From: CAIKBL01 sp964555355
GTDB lineage: Bacteria > Pseudomonadota > Gammaproteobacteria > Ga0077536
Length of the DNA stretch: 64,000 nt
Reading direction: 5' to 3'
Assembly (NCBI GenBank): GCA_964555355.1
Contig: CAZKRY010000008.1
Location: 218,722-282,721, forward strand
Position 1 is the stretch's first letter; each line of letters starts with the position of its first letter. The notes below the pieces were generated by a model, which saw nothing but the letters and a program-made list of their open reading frames with translations, was not told where the DNA came from and made no database searches. This document shows, piece by piece, positions 15,913-25,005 of the stretch. A program made the translations under genes and the position numbers.

Positions 15913-18732
15913 GTGTATTTAAATCTTCCCACACGCCGATCGGCGATTATCGCGATGCTGTGCATTGCGTTGCTCGCAACCACGAATGTCTCCGGCGCGC
16001 CGAACACAGTCGGCGAATTCTATGAAGATGCACAAAATCGCTTTAATGACGGCGACTTCGATGGCGCGGTGTTACAGCTCAAAAATATCTTGCAAGAAGA
16101 TCCCAAAAATCTTCCAGCGTTGGTGCTGCTCGGTCAGTGTTACGTGGAAAACGGAGACGGCCCCGCTGCGGAATCCACATTAAATGAAGCCGTCCAGGCG
16201 GGTGCCGATCCTGCGTTGACGAGCGTGCCGCGCGCGCGCGCGTTGATGCTGCAATTTCGCAATCGAGAATTATTGGCCGAGACTTTGCCGCCGCGCTTAT
16301 CTCCCCGCCAGCAGGTCGAATTGCTCGAAGTCAAAGCCGAAGCGGCGATGCAGCTCAATGATTCTAAAGCGCTGCAAGCCTTACTCAATGAAATAAAGCT
16401 TTTAAAAGTCAATTCGCCCGGCGAAATGTCAATTCGGGCCACGCTCGCGATGCGCGAAGGTAAGCTTGAGGAAGCGCACCGTATCATTGATGCAGCGTTG
16501 GAATTTGCGCCGAATCATCCGTTGACACGACTTTCAGCCGCGTCCTTACTCCATGTCGAAGGAAAATTAGAGCGCGCCCTTGAGGAATACAGTCAAGTCA
16601 TCACGCTTGAGCCGCGGAATGCCGCGGCGCGCCTTGCGCGAATCGGGATCCTCTTTGATCTCAATAGGATTGAAGAGACCGAAGCCGACTTTGCGCAGTT
16701 TGAGAAACTCGAATCAAAAGATCCACGCCTTTTATTTTTAAAAGCGATTCGTGCGGAGCGGGCCGGCGACCGCAAGACGTCGCGCGAAGTATTGGACGAA
16801 ACGGCCAAACTACTGGAAATACTTGGTGGTAAGGTCGTCAACGGCAACTTGCAGTTTCTAATGATCGCAGGCGTTGCCAACTACCACCTCGGTAATCACG
16901 AACTCGCGGAAGGCTATCTCACGCGTTACGTGCGTTACGCCGCAGGCGAGACACAAACGCGCCGTATGCTGGCCACGCTCAAAATGGAAAAAGGCAAGTT
17001 TCCAGAAGCCATCGCGTTGTTGAAATCCGCGCTTGACGAAAACGGCGATGACACAGCGGTTTTGTCGCTGCTTGCGCGTGCCTATTCAGGTGATGGACAA
17101 CATCAGCGGGCGGCCGCGACGCTGGAGCATGCTGTCGAAATCAAGCCGGAGGATGCCGATTTACGGACGAGCCTTGCGATGGCGCGGGCGCGTAAAGGGC
17201 AGGGCGAAGCGGCGCTCGCGACACTTTCGGAGGTTTTTGACAAAGACAGCGCGCGCCAGTCAGCGGGGATGCCGCTTGTCATTCTGCGCATGAATCGTGG
17301 CGATTATGTGCAAGCAGAAAAGGCCGCGGCACAGCTGGTGGCGGACGAGCCGGAGAATCTCACTTACGTCAATCTGCATGGCGTCACCCTGGTGGGGCTT
17401 CAACGCATGGACGAAGCGCGAGTGTTGTTCGAGAAAGTGCTGAATGAGAATGCTCGATTCACGCCCGCCGCGCTTAATTTGGCCAAACTTGATCGTAGGG
17501 TTGGTGAACTTGAAGCGGCTTCCACGCGCTTACTCGATCTGTTGAAGGAAAGCCCTAAAGATCCCGCGGTGTTGATTGAACTCGCGCGCGTTTCTGAGGC
17601 GCGCGGCAATCATCAAGACGCTCTCAAATGGGCACGTGACGCTTACAAGGAAGCACCGCAGCAGTTTGAAATCGCGAAAACGTTGATCGAACTGCTGCTC
17701 GCCGGCAGCGACGTCGAAGGCGCGCGCAATATCGTGTTTGAGGAAGAACATAAGTACCCCGGAAACCTGCATGTGTTACGCACAAAAACCGCGGTACTGA
17801 AAGCATCCCCCAAACAGAAGGAATTACGCGGGCACCTAAAGAAAATGTCCGAGTCGGCGGAGTTCAATGTCGAGTGGTTGAGTGAAATCGGCGAAGAGCA
17901 AATCGCCGCAGGGTTCTTGGCGGATGCGCAGTACACGCTGTTCAAGGCAGCGCAGGAGAGGCCGCGGGATATCGCATTGCGCGCTCGCATCGGGGACATT
18001 GCACTCGCGCTCGGCAAGCTTGAAGTCGCGGACGAAATCGCGAACAAGCTAGTCACGGAATTCGCCGATCATCCGGCGGGTTATGCGCTACGCGGTGACA
18101 TCGCTGCGGCGCGACGTCAATTCGCGGAGAGCGCGGCGTTCTACGCACAGGCACGCACGCGTCCTCAAGGAGAGCGCGTGGAGATTGTCATTAAGCAACA
18201 TATGGCCCTACGCGAAAGTGATCAGACAGCCGCCGAGCAAGTACTAGCGGAATGGCGTGCCGTGCATCCGGGCGATGTATGGGCGCTGCAACTACTGGCC
18301 GAGTTCGCCATGCTTCGCAATGATATGGAACTCGCGAAAGCGCGCTTTAATGAGCTGATCAAACTCGATCCCACGCTTGCAAGCGCGCATAACAATTTGG
18401 CGAATATCCTGTTAAAAACAGGCGAAATTCCCAAGGCTGTCGAACACGCAAAATTTGCGCTCGAACAGACACCGGACAGTGCATTGTTCCGCGACACGCT
18501 CGGATGGGCGCTCGCGAAGCAAAGCGATTTCAAAGCCGCCTTACCACATCTGCGCGATGCCCGTACGCGGGCGGCATCGCTGCCTGATGTGCGTTATCAC
18601 TTGGCCTATGTGCTGTATCACCTTGCGCGTGCCGCGGAAGCGCGTAAAGAGTTGGATGCGGCATTGGCTGAGGAAGCTGAGTTCCAGGAAAAATCAGAAG
18701 CGTTAGCGCTTAGAGCGCTGCTCGGAAGTTAG
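15913..18732 (+). CDS. PrsT-like TPR protein of the PEP-CTERM/exosortase system
   Basis: A 939-residue exported tetratricopeptide protein resembling PrsT, which accompanies exosortase and exopolysaccharide genes. An N-terminal signal segment (hydrophobic core ~12-26, cleavage near NVSGA) is followed by FYEDAQNRFNDGDFDGAVLQLKNILQEDP and then about twenty TPR-like repeats to the C-terminus. The only early Cys lies inside the hydrophobic core, with no clear lipobox, whereas many PrsT proteins are described as lipoproteins. The start is GTG 15913. No exosortase or EPS gene lies nearby; a PEP-CTERM protein gene follows. Its exact function is not established. Confidence 0.75.
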   Translation: MYLNLPTRRSAIIAMLCIALLATTNVSGAPNTVGEFYEDAQNRFNDGDFDGAVLQLKNILQEDPKNLPALVLLGQCYVENGDGPAAESTLNEAVQAGADPALTSVPRARALMLQFRNRELLAETLPPRLSPRQQVELLEVKAEAAMQLNDSKALQALLNEIKLLKVNSPGEMSIRATLAMREGKLEEAHRIIDAALEFAPNHPLTRLSAASLLHVEGKLERALEEYSQVITLEPRNAAARLARIGILFDLNRIEETEADFAQFEKLESKDPRLLFLKAIRAERAGDRKTSREVLDETAKLLEILGGKVVNGNLQFLMIAGVANYHLGNHELAEGYLTRYVRYAAGETQTRRMLATLKMEKGKFPEAIALLKSALDENGDDTAVLSLLARAYSGDGQHQRAAATLEHAVEIKPEDADLRTSLAMARARKGQGEAALATLSEVFDKDSARQSAGMPLVILRMNRGDYVQAEKAAAQLVADEPENLTYVNLHGVTLVGLQRMDEARVLFEKVLNENARFTPAALNLAKLDRRVGELEAASTRLLDLLKESPKDPAVLIELARVSEARGNHQDALKWARDAYKEAPQQFEIAKTLIELLLAGSDVEGARNIVFEEEHKYPGNLHVLRTKTAVLKASPKQKELRGHLKKMSESAEFNVEWLSEIGEEQIAAGFLADAQYTLFKAAQERPRDIALRARIGDIALALGKLEVADEIANKLVTEFADHPAGYALRGDIAAARRQFAESAAFYAQARTRPQGERVEIVIKQHMALRESDQTAAEQVLAEWRAVHPGDVWALQLLAEFAMLRNDMELAKARFNELIKLDPTLASAHNNLANILLKTGEIPKAVEHAKFALEQTPDSALFRDTLGWALAKQSDFKAALPHLRDARTRAASLPDVRYHLAYVLYHLARAAEARKELDAALAEEAEFQEKSEALALRALLGS

Positions 18733-18733
18733 A

Positions 18734-18744
18734 TGACGCCGTCA
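18734..18744. promoter_or_regulatory. TGACG-C-CGTCA palindrome upstream of sigma-54 promoter
   Basis: A perfect 11-base palindrome immediately after the prsT-like stop and about 140 bases upstream of the sigma-54 element. The position would suit an enhancer-binding protein site. A related palindrome (TGACGCG-C-CGCGTCA) lies upstream of the sigma-54 promoter near 62.5 kb. This is inference from pattern only. Confidence 0.3.
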
Positions 18745-18883
18745 ACGCCTTTTACATTTTCTGGGAGCCGTTCCTAAAAATCGCACTCTCTGAGTCAATG
18801 GATTTTACAAATTTCGCGATGCCGCCTCGGTGATTCAACACCCGAACCACGCAAATCTATGAATTCTATTGAATTAAAAAAAT

Positions 18884-18899
18884 GGGCACGAAGTTTGCT
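18884..18899 (+). promoter_or_regulatory. Sigma-54 (-24/-12) promoter
   Basis: GGCACG (18885-18890), four bases, then TTGC (18895-18898): the -24 GG and -12 GC are spaced exactly as in RpoN promoters. It lies 43 bases before the PEP-CTERM protein start. PEP-CTERM genes are known in several bacteria to be controlled by RpoN with the PrsK/PrsR pair, so the context agrees. Confidence 0.75.
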
Positions 18900-18941
18900 G
18901 TGTATTTAAGTACAACGGACTAGCCAAGTAAGGTTTGAATC

Positions 18942-19832
18942 ATGAAAAAGTTTTCAAAAGTTATCGCGCAGGTAGTGTCACTTGGCGCCCTCGTAAGCGC
19001 GCAAGCGGCATTTGCGGCCCCGCAAACGTTTCAGTGGATTTACGATAGCGAAGGTAACAACAGCGTGTGGTCGGCCCAAGAAGGCACGACCGACAATGCA
19101 AACGTCATCATCAGCAACGCCACCGCCTGGGCGAATACAGTTAACACCGATGGTGCTGCTAACTCGCTGTACGGCGCGCAAACCTTCAGTGGCAGCGCCG
19201 ATCAGTCTTTGCGTATCCGCTCGACGTTGAACGGCGTTAGCGCTGCTAATAACGAAACCAGTCTGGGTGAGCCGGACCACGCAATAGATAACAAAGGAGC
19301 TCAGGAATTCGCGTTATTCGAATTCGACAAGGCAATTACGCTGAACTCGCTGAAAATTTCCTGGCCGACGGCGACGTATGACACAGACGTGACAATTCTT
19401 GCCTACAAGGGCAATGGCGCTCCCAATATGGCCGCGCTTGATTCGACAAACGTTGCTGGGATGCTGGGCGATAGCGCCACCTGGGAGGCTATTCATTTTC
19501 AGGCCAATCAGGCCGATGAAGACACAGGCGCCGGACTCGGCGTAACGACTTTCACCGCGAATACGGCGTCGCGTTACTGGCTGGTCGGCGCTTATAACGC
19601 GCATATCGGTGGTGCGGCGGATATCGGTTCCTTTAATGGCGCAAGCGCTTATAAAGCCGATGCACTCAAGATCGCCGGACTTGGCGGTACCTATTGCCCG
19701 CCGGGTAATCCGGGTCCGAACTGCACGCCGGGCGGGGGCGGCGGCGGAAATGTGCCGGAGCCTTCTTCGCTGTCACTCGCTGCACTGGCGATGATCGGCG
19801 GGATCCGGCGCTGGAAACGTCGCACCGCATAA
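18942..19832 (+). CDS. PEP-CTERM sorting domain protein (XDP1-like?)
   Basis: A 296-residue secreted protein processed by an exosortase. The signal peptide is MKKFSKVIAQ...AAFA-APQ (~25 residues). The body is a beta-rich domain containing EFALFEFDKAITLNSLKISWP and SRYWLVGAYNAHIG. Near the C-terminus come a Cys-containing Gly/Pro linker, a six-Gly run and the sorting signal VPEPSSLSLAALAMIGG with a terminal Arg/Lys cluster. The body recalls the exosortase-dependent surface protein XDP1 family, but I am unsure of that. Expression is probably RpoN-dependent through the element at 18884. A strong hairpin follows. Confidence 0.85.
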   Translation: MKKFSKVIAQVVSLGALVSAQAAFAAPQTFQWIYDSEGNNSVWSAQEGTTDNANVIISNATAWANTVNTDGAANSLYGAQTFSGSADQSLRIRSTLNGVSAANNETSLGEPDHAIDNKGAQEFALFEFDKAITLNSLKISWPTATYDTDVTILAYKGNGAPNMAALDSTNVAGMLGDSATWEAIHFQANQADEDTGAGLGVTTFTANTASRYWLVGAYNAHIGGAADIGSFNGASAYKADALKIAGLGGTYCPPGNPGPNCTPGGGGGGNVPEPSSLSLAALAMIGGIRRWKRRTA

Positions 19833-19852
19833 GCCAACTGGCCCCCCGAACA

Positions 19853-19884
19853 CCAAAGCCCCTCTCTGCAGGGGCTTTGGCATT
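19853..19884 (+). terminator. Hairpin terminator after PEP-CTERM gene
   Basis: CCAAAGCCCCT (19853-19863) and AGGGGCTTTGG (19870-19880) form a perfect 11-bp stem with a 6-base loop, 20 bases after the stop codon. The following U tract is weak (CATTTC). Confidence 0.7.
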
Positions 19885-20052
19885 TCTGGGGCAATGCTCA
19901 ACATCCCCTCCCGCGCCCGCTCGGGTAGACCTGTCAGTGCAGTCAACCGCCGGTTAGAATCTCCCTGTCGTCGCGACTGCACGCGTCTGAACTCCGACTC
20001 GTCGGCACCAGTCGAAGTAGCAGAGTCCACCCCCTTTTTCGGAGCAAGACCG

Positions 20053-20856
20053 ATGTCGATGAATCTCCCGCGTTTTATTGCGATCCTCGCCGTGACACTG
20101 GTCTCGCGGCACGCCGGAGCCGAACAATCCCCCGTGGATGTGTGGAACACGTTTCTCAAGCCTAAGTACTTCGGCGAACAACGGTTAATCGAAGACACTT
20201 CCGTCATCGAGCTCAAAACGCCGTATCGCGCCGAGGATGCGGCGTTTACCCCGCTCACTATCAAGGCCAAATTACCGCAGACGCCTGAGCGCTATATCGA
20301 AAAGATCTACGTCATCATCGATAACAACCCCGAGCCCCTCGCCGGCGTTTTCAACCTTACTCCGGATACCGGTCGCGCGGATCTCGCGCTGCGTGTGCGC
20401 ATCGACAACTACACCAACGTGCGCGCAATCGCCATCATGAATAGCGGCGAACACTATTTGGTCAGCAATTTCGTCAAAGCGCAGGGGGGGTGTTCGGCGC
20501 CGCTCGGCTCCGACTTCAAAGCGGCCATGGATCGTTTGGGCGAGATGAATTTCCGCACCGTCGGCGCGCGCACGCCGGAAGATGCCATCATCGGCCAGCT
20601 GATGGTCAGCCACCCCAATGTCACCGGTATGCAAAAAGATCAGAAGACCCAACTCATCCGCCCGGCGCATTTCGTGAAATCCGTGAAGCTATTTTTTAAC
20701 GACAAACTCATCATGACCGCCGAAACCGGTATTTCGATCAGCGAAGACCCGAGCTTCCGTTTTTTCTTTAAACCCGAATCCGGCGGCGAGCTACGAGCGG
20801 AAGTTCTGGACTCCACGGGGAAAGCATTTACCCATGCGTTCAAGGTTGGGACTTAG
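20053..20856 (+). CDS. SoxYZ-like carrier, quinoprotein dehydrogenase-associated type
   Basis: A 267-residue exported protein fusing a SoxY-like and a SoxZ-like domain. The signal peptide ends near HAGA-EQ. The first domain has PLTIKAKLPQ...YVIIDNNPEPLAGVF and the family's conserved Cys motif GGCSAP (~residue 146); the SoxZ half has MVSHPNVTGMQKD and AHFVKSVKLFFNDKLIM. This family often accompanies PQQ alcohol dehydrogenases, but none is in view, so the cargo carried on the Cys is unknown. Start ATG 20053 has GGAG eight bases upstream; the frame is open back to 19894. The next gene begins 8 bases after the stop. Confidence 0.8.
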   Translation: MSMNLPRFIAILAVTLVSRHAGAEQSPVDVWNTFLKPKYFGEQRLIEDTSVIELKTPYRAEDAAFTPLTIKAKLPQTPERYIEKIYVIIDNNPEPLAGVFNLTPDTGRADLALRVRIDNYTNVRAIAIMNSGEHYLVSNFVKAQGGCSAPLGSDFKAAMDRLGEMNFRTVGARTPEDAIIGQLMVSHPNVTGMQKDQKTQLIRPAHFVKSVKLFFNDKLIMTAETGISISEDPSFRFFFKPESGGELRAEVLDSTGKAFTHAFKVGT

Positions 20857-20864
20857 CAAAAGAT

Positions 20865-21638
20865 ATGAGGAACGCGGTAACCGCCACTTCCTTTCGCACA
20901 CGTCTTCGCCAAGGCCAGCGGCTGCTCGGCACCATCGCTAGTCTGCCCAACCCGGAAGTATGTGAAATCTTGGCCGCGGCGGGTTACGACTGGCTTTTTC
21001 TGGAAACAGAACACGCGCCCATTGGACCGCTCGAGCTGCAGCGCATGATCATTGGCGCCCATGGACTATCGTGCGTTGTGCGCCTCCCCAATCACGATGA
21101 AATCAATATCAAACGCGCGCTCGATGCCGGCGCTGCCGGCATTATCGCACCGCAGGTCAATACCGCCGCGCAAGCAGAGTTGATCGTCGCGGCGGCGAAG
21201 TTTCCGCCGCAAGGCAAGCGAGGCGTTGGCGTTGCGCGTGCGAATCAATACGGATACGCGGTCGGCCCGTACGTAGCGGGAGCCAACGAAGACTCCGCCA
21301 TCATCGTGCAAGCCGAACACATCGACGCCGTGCATAACATCGAAGCGATCGTAAAAGTACGGGGACTCGATTCAATCTTCATCGGACCGTACGACCTCTC
21401 GGCGAGTATGGGTAAACTCGGCCAATTACACGATCCTGAAGTAGTCGAGGCGATCGAGCATGTCGCGCGCACCGCACGCGCGGCCAACCTGGCGTTAGGT
21501 TTTTTTGCGGCCTCACCTGAGCTTGTCCTTCCACAGTTGCACGCGGGCTTTACGCTTGTCGCCTGCGGGGTAGATACCGTGTTTTTGCGCGACGCCGCGC
21601 AGAAAGTGTGCGCGGCGCTCCGCGACGCACCGACTTGA
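20865..21638 (+). CDS. HpcH/HpaI family aldolase
   Basis: A 257-residue class II aldolase/citrate-lyase-type barrel that cleaves or forms 4-hydroxy-2-oxo acids, releasing pyruvate or similar. Motifs: YDWLFLETEHAP (active His), VVRLPNHD (Arg), GAAGIIAPQVNTAAQA, IIVQAEHIDAV (metal-binding Glu) and FIGPYDLSASMG (metal-binding Asp), all intact. It lies 8 bases after the SoxYZ-like gene, so the two are probably co-transcribed; the link between them is not obvious. The specific substrate cannot be read from sequence. Confidence 0.85.
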   Translation: MRNAVTATSFRTRLRQGQRLLGTIASLPNPEVCEILAAAGYDWLFLETEHAPIGPLELQRMIIGAHGLSCVVRLPNHDEINIKRALDAGAAGIIAPQVNTAAQAELIVAAAKFPPQGKRGVGVARANQYGYAVGPYVAGANEDSAIIVQAEHIDAVHNIEAIVKVRGLDSIFIGPYDLSASMGKLGQLHDPEVVEAIEHVARTARAANLALGFFAASPELVLPQLHAGFTLVACGVDTVFLRDAAQKVCAALRDAPT

Positions 21639-21780
21639 GTCGTTACACCGCCCAAATCGGCGGCGATCGCGCATTTTCTCTGGGCTAACTCGAAATGTGC
21701 ACGGACTTTGCAATGTAGTACTCACCGGCATTGTCACAAGCAAATCAGCCCCATTCGTCCAAAGGTACGCACCACATTCA

Positions 21781-23223
21781 ATGGAGATTAACTGGAAACA
21801 GTATCCGCTGACTGACGCGTTCGATGAGTTGATTGCGGCCGGGGGACGCGCCCGCCCGGCCACCGGCAGATTGGTTAAGCACTTGGAGCGCCTCGGCGGC
21901 GCGGAACTGATGCTGCGTGCGAAAGCCGCGGAGCAGGCGATTCGCACGATGGGCATCACGTTTACGGTGTATAGCGAAGGCACCAACATCGATCGCCTAT
22001 GGCCATTCGACATCATTCCGCGCATCGTGCGGGCCGCCGAATGGCGGCGCGTCTCCGCCGGTCTGGAACAACGCCTCCGCGCGCTCAACCACTTTATTGA
22101 CGACGTCTATCACCGCCAGCTGATTTTTCGCGATAAGCAGATCCCCGCGGAACTCATCCTGAGCGCCGGCAATTTTCGCGAGGCCTGTGTTGGCATGCGA
22201 CCGAAGCATGGCGTCTGGGCGCACATCTGCGGTAGCGATTTGGTACGCGACAAGGACGGCCAAATTTACGTCCTAGAAGATAACCTGCGCGTACCCTCCG
22301 GCGTTTCGTACATGCTGGAGAATCGCCGGCTTACCAAGCGTGTACTGCCCGAACTCTTTGAGTCTTATGAGATTGCGCCGATCGGCGAATATCCGACCAA
22401 GCTATTCGATACGTTGGCCTCGCTCGCACCTCGCGAGCAGGACAAGCCCGAGATCGTGGTGTTAACTCCCGGCGTCTACAACTCAGCCTATTTCGAACAT
22501 GCATTTCTCGCGCAGCATATGGGAGCGGAGCTAGTCGAAGGCAGCGATCTGGTCGTTGATTCCGACGACTGTGTTTACATGCGGACGATTCAGGGACTGG
22601 TGCGGGTCGATGTTATCTACCGCCGGATCGATGAGTTGTTCCTCGATCCGGAGTGTTTTCACCCGGACTCGGTGCTCGGCGTCCCAGGGTTGATGCGCGC
22701 GTGGCGGCGCGGCAACGTCGCGATTGCGAATTCACCCGGCTGTGGGGTGGCGGACGATAAAGTGGTGTACGCCTATGTGCCATCCATGATTCGCTACTAC
22801 TTACAAGAAGATCCGCTCATCCCAAACGTACCGACGTATCTGTGTTTTGATCCAGCCCAACGCGAGTACGTGCTCCGAAATTTGGAACATCTGGTCGTCA
22901 AGCCCGCGAATGAATCCGGTGGTTATGGCCTGATGATAGGGCCGACCGCCAGTCGTCGTACGCGTGCGCAGTTCACGGAGCTGATTAAGGCTAATCCGCG
23001 TAATTACGTCGCCCAGCCGGTGCTCGCATTGTCCACCGCACCAACCTTGCTAGGCAGTGAAATTCTTCCTTGTCATATCGATTTGCGGCCCTTTTCGTTA
23101 CAAGGCGCGGCGAGTTATGTCACACCGGGGGGATTATCGCGGGTCGCGATGCGACGTGGCTCACTAGTCGTCAATTCGTCGCAGGGTGGCGGCAGCAAAG
23201 ATACTTGGGTCATGGAGGACTGA
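21781..23223 (+). CDS. Circularly permuted ATP-grasp protein (DUF404/DUF407)
   Basis: A protein of 480 residues from ATG 21781 (MEINWKQYPLTDAFDELI). Visible segments include GITFTVYSEGTNIDRLWPFDIIPRI, IYVLEDNLRVPSGVSYMLENR, LVVKPANESGGYGLMIGP (nucleotide-binding region) and HIDLRPFSLQG. Such proteins are predicted peptide/amide-bond ligases and occur with alpha-E proteins, often also with transglutaminase-like and Anbu protease genes. The alpha-E gene follows by 4 bases and an anbu gene lies 1 kb on, on the opposite strand. The open frame reaches a GTG at 21697, but homologues favour the later ATG. The reaction product is unknown. Confidence 0.85.
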   Translation: MEINWKQYPLTDAFDELIAAGGRARPATGRLVKHLERLGGAELMLRAKAAEQAIRTMGITFTVYSEGTNIDRLWPFDIIPRIVRAAEWRRVSAGLEQRLRALNHFIDDVYHRQLIFRDKQIPAELILSAGNFREACVGMRPKHGVWAHICGSDLVRDKDGQIYVLEDNLRVPSGVSYMLENRRLTKRVLPELFESYEIAPIGEYPTKLFDTLASLAPREQDKPEIVVLTPGVYNSAYFEHAFLAQHMGAELVEGSDLVVDSDDCVYMRTIQGLVRVDVIYRRIDELFLDPECFHPDSVLGVPGLMRAWRRGNVAIANSPGCGVADDKVVYAYVPSMIRYYLQEDPLIPNVPTYLCFDPAQREYVLRNLEHLVVKPANESGGYGLMIGPTASRRTRAQFTELIKANPRNYVAQPVLALSTAPTLLGSEILPCHIDLRPFSLQGAASYVTPGGLSRVAMRRGSLVVNSSQGGGSKDTWVMED

Positions 23224-23227
23224 ACGC

Positions 23228-24160
23228 ATGCTGTCGCGTGTCGCCGAACGGATCTACTGGTTTGGGCGCTACCTCGAGCGGGTGGAAGACACCGCGCGCT
23301 TGCTTGCGGTCAACACGCAACTGGCGTTGGATTTTCCAGGTCCGGCGCAGCGGGCGTGGCACATATTGCTCGATATCTTGGGTGGACAAGCGGCCTATTC
23401 TGCTTTGTATCCGGCAATCACCGAACGCAATGTCATGCGCTATCTGGTGGCGGACGACCGCAGCCCGGCGTCATTGGTCGCGGCGTTGCGTATCGCCCGC
23501 GAAAATGCCCGCACGGTGCGTGAGATCTTTCCCAGCGAAGCTTGGGAAAGCATCAACAATCTCTATCTTCTCGCGACCGAGCGTGCCGAAAGCGCCCTGG
23601 TGCGCAAAGAACGACAAGATTTCTTCGAGCAAATAGTCGGCGCTTGCCAGCAGCTCGCGGGCTTGTTGGTCAATACGATGAGCCATCGTGCGCCATATCA
23701 TTTTTTGAGTATCGGTTGGATGTTAGAGCGTGCGGATATGACTTCTCGCGTGCTCGACGTCGGAAGTTTCTACGCGCAGGAGAACATCACGCCCAACGTC
23801 GATGCACACGAAAGCATCTTATGGATGAATTTGTTGCTGAGCTTAAGCGCCTACCAGATGTATCGCCAAGAAACGCATGAACGCGTCAACGGCCGTGATG
23901 TCATCGCGTTCCTGCTGCACGATGTCGCCTTTCCGCGTTCGATCCGCTACTGCGTCGATCGTCTTGAAAACGCGCTTGCGGCGTTACCCCGACATCAGGA
24001 TCCACTGCGCGGCAATCGAATGTTTGCGAAAAAACTCGCGAGCGGAAAGCCGGAGACATTGATCGCGGCCGGCCTGCACGAGTTTGTCGATGGCTTGCAA
24101 GCCGAACTTGGATTGCTTGACCACGATATTGCAAAAACGTGGTTCGGATGGAGCAAGTGA
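23228..24160 (+). CDS. Alpha-E domain protein (DUF403)
   Basis: A 310-residue all-helical protein beginning MLSRVAERIYWFGRYLERVEDTARLL, the diagnostic alpha-E opening. Other conserved stretches are FPSEAWESINNLY, FLSIGWMLERADMTSRVLDV and HDVAFPRSIRYC. It is the standard partner of the preceding ATP-grasp protein and probably acts with it in making or attaching a peptide. Starting at ATG 23228 leaves a 4-base gap after the ATP-grasp stop. The transglutaminase gene usually found in this set is not here; a palindromic repeat follows. Confidence 0.88.
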   Translation: MLSRVAERIYWFGRYLERVEDTARLLAVNTQLALDFPGPAQRAWHILLDILGGQAAYSALYPAITERNVMRYLVADDRSPASLVAALRIARENARTVREIFPSEAWESINNLYLLATERAESALVRKERQDFFEQIVGACQQLAGLLVNTMSHRAPYHFLSIGWMLERADMTSRVLDVGSFYAQENITPNVDAHESILWMNLLLSLSAYQMYRQETHERVNGRDVIAFLLHDVAFPRSIRYCVDRLENALAALPRHQDPLRGNRMFAKKLASGKPETLIAAGLHEFVDGLQAELGLLDHDIAKTWFGWSK

Positions 24161-24238
24161 GGGCCCAGTCAGGTTCTGCCGATGCGAAACTGATTTAACC
24201 TCCCCCGAGTGCAAGAGAGAGGGCAGGGCGATTTTTCT

Positions 24239-24278
24239 CCCTCTCCCGCGCGCGGGAGAGGGTCGGGGTGAGGGTCTT
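24239..24278. repeat. Palindromic intergenic repeat, copy 1
   Basis: A perfect 24-base palindrome (CCCTCTCCCGCG plus its reverse complement, 24239-24262) followed by GGTCGGGGTGAGGGTCTT. It lies between the convergent alpha-E and anbu genes and touches the anbu stop. The same unit recurs near 36.1, 45.6 and 48.8 kb. Confidence 0.85.
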
Positions 24279-25005
24279 ACCGCACCCAGTCGATTTCCGG
24301 CAAACTCCGGAACGCTTCAATCAACTGCTGATTCCAACTGCGCGCCAGTTGGCGCAAGTAGGGATCGTCTTCGAGTAGTCGCAGATGACGCCCGGTCACC
24401 AGGCTGTCGCGCCCATACATCCAAAGTTCGATCGGCGGGCCGACGCTCAAGTTACTGCGCATCGTTGAATCCATTGATACTAGCGCGCATTTCGCCGCGT
24501 CACTCAGCGTCGTGCCGGGTTGGATGACTCGGTCAAGGATGGGTTTGCCGTATTTGCTTTCTCCGATCTGTAAAAACGGATGATCGCGCGAGGCGGTGAT
24601 GTAGTTACCTTCCGGGTAAATCAAGAATATCTGCGACGGTTCGTCGCGGATCTGCCCGCCGAACAGCAAGGTCACTTTGGGATCGAAATTCGCGCTGCCG
24701 GCATCGGCGCGTTTGGCTTGGCGCTTAATACTGACCTCGCCGAGGTAATCCGCGGCATCGGATAAGTGCTGCAAGCTCATGAGATTCGGGCGCGTATCGT
24801 CCCGAATATCCTGGCGCAATTGATTGACTACGGCTTGAGATGTCGCCAAGTTGCCGGCGGTCAGCAGCACAAACTGTCGATCGCCGTCGCGGCCGAAGGT
24901 GTGCATTTTGCTGTAAGTGCTGACCTGATCGACGCCGGCGTTGGTCCGCGAATCGGAGCAAAACACGAGCCCCTTATCGAGTGCGATCCCCAAGCAATAA
25001 GTCAT
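24277..25005 (-). CDS. Anbu-type proteasome-like peptidase
   Basis: A 242-residue Ntn-hydrolase of the ancestral beta-subunit (Anbu/BPH) family. It starts MTYCLGIALDKGLVFCSDSRTNAG: Thr2 would be the nucleophile after Met removal, with Asp18 and Lys33 (YSKMHTF) completing the proteasome-like triad. Typical downstream stretches are LLTAGNLATSQAV and MDSTMRSNLSVGPPIEL. Anbu genes usually sit with ATP-grasp/alpha-E genes; here those are adjacent but convergent. The ATG overlaps the mtd stop (ATGA), which puts anbu last in the boxR-boxC-boxB-mtd run. Natural substrates are unknown. Confidence 0.88.
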   Translation of the reverse strand: MTYCLGIALDKGLVFCSDSRTNAGVDQVSTYSKMHTFGRDGDRQFVLLTAGNLATSQAVVNQLRQDIRDDTRPNLMSLQHLSDAADYLGEVSIKRQAKRADAGSANFDPKVTLLFGGQIRDEPSQIFLIYPEGNYITASRDHPFLQIGESKYGKPILDRVIQPGTTLSDAAKCALVSMDSTMRSNLSVGPPIELWMYGRDSLVTGRHLRLLEDDPYLRQLARSWNQQLIEAFRSLPEIDWVR

